A stretch of DNA of 64,000 nt, from the NCBI GenBank assembly GCA_030426605.1, contig JAUHXM010000001.1, forward strand, positions 91,379 to 155,378, written 5' to 3'. Of this stretch, positions 59,665-64,000 are shown in pieces; within the stretch, counting starts at the first letter, position 1, and each line of letters begins with the position of its first letter. The stretch is from Phycisphaerae bacterium (GTDB taxonomy: Bacteria; Planctomycetota; Phycisphaerae; Phycisphaerales; UBA1924). The notes beneath the pieces were generated by a model. The model did no database searches. It had not been told where the DNA came from and worked only from the letters and a program-made list of their open reading frames with translations. The translations under genes were made by a program, and so were the position numbers.

Positions 59665-60657
59665 ATGCCCGACGCCACGCCCTCGACCGACCTCCCCGCC
59701 TCGGCGCTCGCGATCGGCGTGGACCTGGGGGGCACGAACGTCCAGATCGGCGTGATCGACCCCGCGGGCACCGTGCTGGGTCGGGCCAAACGCAAGACGG
59801 GCGCGGACGACGGGCGTCGGGCGGTGCTCGACCGGGTCGCGTCGGGGATCGAGGACGCCGCGAACGAAGCGGGCGTGCGGGTCTCGGAGATCGCGGCGAT
59901 CGGGATCGGCGCTCCGGGTGCGGTCAACCCGCGCGAGGGCGTGGTGATCGAGGCGCCCAACCTCCGCTGGACGCGTGTCGCGCTCGCGAAGGAGCTCTCG
60001 GAGATGCTCGGGCCCGAGGTGCACCTGGACAACGACGTGAACGCCGCGGTGTTTGGCGAGTCGCGCCTCGGCGCGGGTCTGGGCGCGACGGACATGATCG
60101 GCGCCTGGGTGGGCACGGGCGTCGGCGCGGGGCTCATCCTGGACGGCAAGATCTTCTATGGCGCCCGGCACACCGCGGGCGAGCTCGGGCACATGGTGCT
60201 GATGCCGGGCAACGCGCCGGGAACGCGGTCCGTCGAGCATAACTGCTCGCGCACCACGATCGTGAACCGCCTGACCTACCTCATCCGGGCGAACCGACGC
60301 TCGTGCATCCCGGACCTCGTGGACGGCAAACTCGAGAAGATCAAGTCGAAGATCGTCGCCCAGGCCTACGAGATGGAGGACGAGCTGACGCGCGAGGTCG
60401 TGCACGACGCGGCGGACCGCCTGGGCGTCGCGCTCGCGGGCGTCGTCACGCTGCTCAGCCTGGAACGCGTGATCCTGGGCGGCGGGCTGACGGAAGCGTT
60501 GGGAAAGCCCTTCGTCGCGCGCGTGCGCGAGGCGGTGCAGCGTGACGCGTTCCCCGCGTCGGTCGGCGCGAGTGTTGAGGTGCGGGGGAGCGTGCTCGAG
60601 GACGACGCCGGGCTGGTGGGCGCGGGGCTGATCGCGCTGCACCGGCTGGGTGTGTGA
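59665..60657 (+). CDS. ROK-family sugar kinase-like protein
   Basis: A 330-residue ROK protein. The ATPase motif is IGVDLGGTNVQIGVIDPAG; IGAPGAVNPREGVVIEAPN and LDNDVNAAVFGESRLGAG carry the sugar/catalytic-Asp region (family DNDANxA). AWVGTGVGAGLILDGKIFYG and AGELGHMVLMPGNA follow. The ROK zinc cluster CxCGxxGCxE, normally after ELGHM, is not present; only one Cys (HNCSRTT) remains. It may be a glucokinase or other kinase, or a kinase-like regulator. The start ATG 59665 follows CAGGAGCCCCCA. Substrate is unknown. Confidence 0.85.
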   Translation: MPDATPSTDLPASALAIGVDLGGTNVQIGVIDPAGTVLGRAKRKTGADDGRRAVLDRVASGIEDAANEAGVRVSEIAAIGIGAPGAVNPREGVVIEAPNLRWTRVALAKELSEMLGPEVHLDNDVNAAVFGESRLGAGLGATDMIGAWVGTGVGAGLILDGKIFYGARHTAGELGHMVLMPGNAPGTRSVEHNCSRTTIVNRLTYLIRANRRSCIPDLVDGKLEKIKSKIVAQAYEMEDELTREVVHDAADRLGVALAGVVTLLSLERVILGGGLTEALGKPFVARVREAVQRDAFPASVGASVEVRGSVLEDDAGLVGAGLIALHRLGV

Positions 60658-60687
60658 TCTGGGGGAGTGCGCTGGGGGTGAGAGCGC

Positions 60688-60725
60688 AAAAGACGGCCCG
60701 CGAACGTTGAACGCTCAGCGGGCCG
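60688..60725 (-). terminator. Intrinsic terminator of flgM
   Basis: CGGCCCGC and GCGGGCCG form a perfect 8-bp stem with a 16-base loop; on the minus strand it is followed by TCTTTT. It lies about 65 bases beyond the flgM stop and could also act on the ROK transcript from the other side. Confidence 0.65.
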
Positions 60726-60788
60726 CGGAGTGGGTCAGAAGTTGGATCAATTCGGCCGGGCCTCATCGGCCCGATCGGCTTGACGGGT

Positions 60789-61160
60789 TCAGTTCTGGAC
60801 GTCGTCGAGCAGGGCGTCGATCGCGCCGTCGATCTTGTCGTCGGTCAGGTAGGTGCCCTCGTCGATCTGTTGGCGGATCTCGCCGATGCGCTGCTCGGAG
60901 GTCCCATCGACGCCGCGGAGTTTGGCGAGCAGGGTCGCGAGGTGGTCGAGGTCGCCCGCGCCGTCGGCGGAGCCGAGGCGGTCGCGGGCCGCGTCCGTTG
61001 CGCGGAGTTTGTTGAGCAGGTGGGCCTGGTCGGAGACCTCGACGCGGTCGGTGCCGCGCCGGCGTGCGGGCTCGGACTCGAGGCCCGGGCGCTCAGTCGA
61101 TCGGCGTGTTTCCACCCGTCCGATGGCGGACTCACCGCCCACGGGTCGTACGTCACTCAT
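60789..61160 (-). CDS. flgM: Anti-sigma-28 factor FlgM
   Basis: FlgM holds the flagellar sigma factor FliA inactive until the hook-basal body is complete. The C-terminal domain of this 123-residue protein has RIGEIRQQIDEGTYLTDDKI then DGAIDALLDDV, matching the FlgM signature ('Ki..Lk.aI.sG.Y.vdaekiAe.ll'), preceded by RVEVSDQAHLLNKLRATDAA. The N terminus is basic and disordered. No fliA gene is nearby. The upstream region contains a CCCGAAT/ATTCGGG dyad (61264-61291). It suggests the organism is flagellated; the Maf gene at the right edge supports this. Confidence 0.85.
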   Translation of the reverse strand: MSDVRPVGGESAIGRVETRRSTERPGLESEPARRRGTDRVEVSDQAHLLNKLRATDAARDRLGSADGAGDLDHLATLLAKLRGVDGTSEQRIGEIRQQIDEGTYLTDDKIDGAIDALLDDVQN

Positions 61161-61390
61161 GTCTCGCTGCCCTTCCTCGCGTCCTCGGCGGCGTCATCCT
61201 GCGTGCGCCTTGTCCGCGGTGTGTCTCTAGGATGGGGTCCTTCCCGCACAGGATGTATCGGAACCCGAATCGAGCCCACTCCAAATTCGGGATCCGACCC
61301 CCCCGGGACCGCAACATCTTGGTGTATACCCCCTTACGGGGAATAACCAGAGACCGGACGAGCCCTCGAATTTCGACGCTGGAGCACGAC

Positions 61391-62377
61391 ATGCGCCCCA
61401 TGACGACCCCCGATCACGCCCCACGCACCGCGCCCGGACCGGGCCGAATCCTCGGCGTCATCGGGGTTCTCGCGCTCGTGCTGGCCGCGGGCGCGTGTGA
61501 CAAGAACAAGCGCGACGACGCGAGCAAAAAAAACTTGGCCGACTACGGGCAAGAATCGCGCGACGTCTTCGGACCCGGGCCTGAAGGCGGCGCGGCGAGC
61601 GCCGACCCCCCCCGTTTTGACGAGGAGGGCGCCCCGATCGAGCCCGAAACCGTCCGTGATCCCGGTCCCAACCCGTTCACGACACCGGGTTCGGGGTGGT
61701 CGATCATCATCGCGAACGTGCCGGGCTCGAACCGCGTGATCGGCGAGCAGATGCTCGCGCAGGTGCGCGGGGAGGGGAACCTGCCCGGGGCGTACCTCGC
61801 CGAGCGGGGCGACAAGCTCGTGATCGCGGTGGGCCGGCACGCCGAGCCCACGAGCGCCGAGGCAAAGGCGGAGCTCGAGCGCGTGCAGCAGACGCGGGTC
61901 CGCGGGCAGCTGCCCTACGCGGGTTCGTTCTTCTCGCCGCCGGTGGATCGAGCGGCGACGGCGTCGGCGTCGCCGAATGACCTGCGGAGCGTGAAGGCGG
62001 CCTACGGCGAGGACGCGATCTACACGCTGCAGGTCGGGGTGTATGGGTACGCCGACGGGCGGACGCCCCCGCCGGACGAGCTGGCGTTGTTCCGCAAGAC
62101 CGCCGAGGACGCGGCGGCGGACCTGCGGGCGCAGGGCGAGCTGGCGTTCTATTACCACGCCCCCGCGCGCAGCATGGTGACGGTCGGCGTGTTCGGCCCG
62201 GACGACTACGACGCCTCGGTCCGCCCGCCGCTGGAGAGCCCGCGGCTCGTGCAGGCGCGCAAGCGCCACGAGTTCAACCTGCTCAACGGGCAGGGGGTCA
62301 AGCAGACGGTGCGCGGCCCGGACGGGCGCCGGCGGAGTGTGTTCCAGAAGAGCTTCCTGGTCTCGATCCCCGATTGA
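61391..62377 (+). CDS. Lipoprotein with two SPOR-like regions
   Basis: A 328-residue predicted lipoprotein (signal to LALVLAAGAC). After a linker, WSIIIANVPGSNRVIGEQML, then KLVIAVGRHAEPTSAEAKAE and, later, IYTLQVGVYGYADGRTPPPD, then MVTVGVFGPDDYD have the strand-helix-strand layout of SPOR-type peptidoglycan-binding domains ('YtlQvGsF ... v.VGpf'). This suggests a duplicated SPOR-like fold binding denuded glycan or another envelope target. The basis is pattern similarity only. GGAG lies 6 bases before the ATG. It is divergent from flgM across 230 bases that contain no other gene. Confidence 0.7.
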   Translation: MRPMTTPDHAPRTAPGPGRILGVIGVLALVLAAGACDKNKRDDASKKNLADYGQESRDVFGPGPEGGAASADPPRFDEEGAPIEPETVRDPGPNPFTTPGSGWSIIIANVPGSNRVIGEQMLAQVRGEGNLPGAYLAERGDKLVIAVGRHAEPTSAEAKAELERVQQTRVRGQLPYAGSFFSPPVDRAATASASPNDLRSVKAAYGEDAIYTLQVGVYGYADGRTPPPDELALFRKTAEDAAADLRAQGELAFYYHAPARSMVTVGVFGPDDYDASVRPPLESPRLVQARKRHEFNLLNGQGVKQTVRGPDGRRRSVFQKSFLVSIPD

Positions 62378-62382
62378 GGGGC

Positions 62383-63090
62383 TCAGCGGCCGCCGAAGAC
62401 CCAGAGAAGCTCGATGTGGGTCGCCTGCCACCCCTCGGTGGGGTGGTCGTCGGGTGCCGTGTGATCGCGCACCCAGTCCACACGCCACCAGCTGCCGGGC
62501 GAGCCGTACTCGGTCTCCGCAACGACGCGGACCTGGGTCGTCGCGATGTCGATGCCCGAGAGGGCGGCGTTCACCTCGGGGACGCGCGCGTTCGTGATGC
62601 CGGCGCCGGGGAGACGCCGCTCGACGATCTGGATGACCTCGTCCCGCCCCGTCGGCGACGCGAATGTGGACGTCGCGCGGACGTGCTCGTGCAGCATCAG
62701 AGCCAGGGCGTCGGCGTCCGCGCTGGCGGTCGCCCCGACGAGCGATCTGCATGCGGCGGCGACGCGCTCGCGGTCCGTGCGGACGAGTTCGGCCGTCGCG
62801 ACAACGGATGCGGCGATCAGCATGCCGGCGAGCATCGAAGCGAGCGCGGGTTTGCCCCGCCCGGCCCGGTTCATGGCGTACCCCGCCGCGAGCGCGACGA
62901 GCACAAGCCCGCCGGCGAGGGGCCAGGGATTCTCGAAAAGGTAGTGCTCGTGAAACGGCGGGTCGGGCATGGGCGGGAGGTCCGGGCCCATGCCCGCGAG
63001 CCCTTGGGCCAGCGCGCGGGCCGGGGCGATTCCGAGGGCCAGCAACAGAGCGGGGGCGGCGATCAACGGGCGGGGGGTGGTTGGGGGCAT
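62383..63090 (-). CDS. NTF2-like domain protein with membrane anchor
   Basis: A 235-residue protein. A signal-like N terminus (LIAAPALLLALGIAPARALA) is followed by a further hydrophobic segment (WPLAGGLVLVALAAGYAMNR) and MLAGMLIAASVVATAELV. The C-terminal 120 residues (SLVGATASADADALALMLHE, SPTGRDEVIQIVERRLPGAG, WWRVDWVRDHTAPDDHP, then HIELLWVFGGR) fit an NTF2/SnoaL-like alpha-plus-beta cone. Its role is unknown. It converges on the SPOR-like gene and is divergent from the Maf gene. The ATG at 63090 is chosen over the longer track ORF, which runs into the Maf gene. Confidence 0.65.
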   Translation of the reverse strand: MPPTTPRPLIAAPALLLALGIAPARALAQGLAGMGPDLPPMPDPPFHEHYLFENPWPLAGGLVLVALAAGYAMNRAGRGKPALASMLAGMLIAASVVATAELVRTDRERVAAACRSLVGATASADADALALMLHEHVRATSTFASPTGRDEVIQIVERRLPGAGITNARVPEVNAALSGIDIATTQVRVVAETEYGSPGSWWRVDWVRDHTAPDDHPTEGWQATHIELLWVFGGR

Positions 63091-63184
63091 CCTGCAGTCT
63101 TTTGGGCCGGGAGGCCGATTGGGTTGCATGGGGTGGGGGTGCGCGCCCACCAGACGCCGGCGGAGCCAGCGATCGGACACGGAC

Positions 63185-64000
63185 ATGGACCTGCTCAACA
63201 TCGGGCCCCCCGACGCGGGGAAGCCAAACGAAACCCTCGAAGCCAACCTCCGGGCACTCGCCCGGTTCTCCCCCGAGACGGCGGCGCTGGTGCGCCAGGC
63301 CCAGCTTCGGGCGGACGTCGCGTTCCACGACGCGGACGACGGGGGCGTCGGGCTCAGCGCGGGCGGGCGGACGATCGCGAGCAAGCGCCGGCCCGTTGAC
63401 GAAGGCGAGCGGCTGGCGGCATCGGTGGACGCCGAGGCGAACGCGGTCGCGTGCGTGCTCGGGTTCGGCGCGGGGTACCACTGCAAGGCGCTGGGCGAGC
63501 GGCTGGGGCGTGCTGGGCTCGTGGTGTGCTTCGAGCCGGACGTCGGGCTGCTGCGGGCGGTGTTTGAGCGGATCGATCACTCGGCGTGGCTCGAGGGCGC
63601 GGGGATCACGAGCGCGCGGGTCGTGGTGCTCACGAGTTCTGAGGAGCGGGCCCCGGTCTCGCGGGCCTTGGATGGTCTCGAGGGGTTAATCGCGTTGGGC
63701 GCGCAAATCGTGGAGCACCCCGCGAGCAAGGCGCGGCTGGGCGACCTGGGCACGCGGTTCTCGACGCGGTTCACCGAGGTCGTGACGAGCCTGAAGAGCG
63801 TGATCACGACGACGCTGGCGCAGTCCGGGATCACATTGCGGAACTTGTTGATGAACGCGGACGCGTACGCCGCGAGCGAGGGCGTGCTGCCGCTGGCGGG
63901 TTGCTGCGCCGGTCGCGGCGCGGTGATCGTGAGCGCCGGGCCCTCACTGACGCGGAACCTGCATCTGCTGGCTGCGCCCGGCGTGCGCGATCGTGTGCTG
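63185..64000 (+). CDS. Maf/DUF115 motility accessory protein (5' part, truncated by window end)
   Basis: An open reading frame of 272 codons running off the right edge and therefore missing from the ORF track. It starts MDLLNIGPPDAGKPNETLEA and contains ACVLGFGAGYHCKALGERLG, LVVCFEPDVGLLRAVFERID and GRGAVIVSAGPSLTRNLHLL, matching the DUF115/Maf family (GxGxGYHxxxL, then GAGPSLxxNL). In Campylobacter, Helicobacter and Aeromonas, Maf proteins transfer nonulosonic acids to flagellin; some archaeal relatives (MptE) are pterin kinases. With flgM nearby, flagellin glycosylation is the more likely job. Confidence 0.8.
   Translation, partial: MDLLNIGPPDAGKPNETLEANLRALARFSPETAALVRQAQLRADVAFHDADDGGVGLSAGGRTIASKRRPVDEGERLAASVDAEANAVACVLGFGAGYHCKALGERLGRAGLVVCFEPDVGLLRAVFERIDHSAWLEGAGITSARVVVLTSSEERAPVSRALDGLEGLIALGAQIVEHPASKARLGDLGTRFSTRFTEVVTSLKSVITTTLAQSGITLRNLLMNADAYAASEGVLPLAGCCAGRGAVIVSAGPSLTRNLHLLAAPGVRDRVL

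Noticed and set aside
61161-61390. FliA (sigma-28) or sigma-54 promoter for flgM
   Set aside because: I looked for TAAA-N15-GCCGATAA and TGGCAC-N5-TTGCW on both strands and found no acceptable match, only small dyads.

Overview
The window is bacterial chromosome with very high GC, roughly 70% by eye. Open shadow ORFs lie opposite nearly every real gene, as expected from strong G/C at third codon positions. Gene content suggests a planctomycete of the Phycisphaerae type: a PEP-CTERM-like exported protein, prepilin-type and pseudopilin-like proteins, a DUF5658 membrane protein, many small lipoproteins, a very long LeuS and a eukaryote-type PurB. This taxonomic call is inferred from gene families; no rRNA or tRNA gene was seen. 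About 58 protein genes fill nearly the whole window. I saw no insertion sequence, phage, CRISPR array or classical defence locus.

Layout. 1-10.3 kb: end of an HxlR-like regulator, der, two small membrane proteins, miaA, then a same-strand run topA - beta-carbonic anhydrase - ClC channel with CBS domains - ZntB/CorA-type transporter - pseudopilin-like protein. 10.3-19.7 kb: a short UvrC, an AraC/GyrI-type regulator, small membrane and lipoproteins, an M20 amidohydrolase, an HD-GYP protein, an iron-type solute-binding protein coupled to a lipoprotein, and a Gln/Met-rich coiled-coil membrane protein. 19.9-28.1 kb: an O-antigen-ligase-like protein, a cysteine-less FmdB-like protein, an orphan receiver, an LpxL-like acyltransferase, a coiled-coil membrane protein and a large exported metzincin-type metalloprotease. 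28.5-40 kb: two tandem MgtC-like genes, dinB-like, a PEP-CTERM protein, purB (with an internal low-GC block), osmC, a leuS-alkD pair, a folC-lipoprotein pair and pdxJ.

40-51.8 kb: a DUF2089-like regulator coupled to a small membrane protein, a 2-hydroxyacid dehydrogenase, HU, trpE, a secreted protein, comEC, a prepilin-type protein, and a fusion of a degenerate YrdC-like domain with an arginine-phosphatase-type LMW-PTP coupled to rpiB. 51.9-64 kb: a 1410-residue secreted propeller protein, a DUF5658 protein, an LEA14-like lipoprotein, facing heptanucleotide arrays, a Nif3-family gene, ispE, a ROK-family gene, flgM, a SPOR-like lipoprotein, an NTF2-like protein and the start of a Maf/DUF115 gene. 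The flgM and Maf genes suggest flagellar genes beyond the right edge.

Most genes are housekeeping: tRNA modification and charging, translation, nucleotide, folate, PLP and isoprenoid metabolism, DNA repair and topology. The most unusual items are the purB composition mosaic, the YrdC/LMW-PTP/rpiB unit, the heptamer arrays next to the Nif3 stop codon, two long palindromic intergenic elements, and a promoter that may give a leaderless mRNA for the DUF2089-like gene. I did not find a clearly new multi-gene system.
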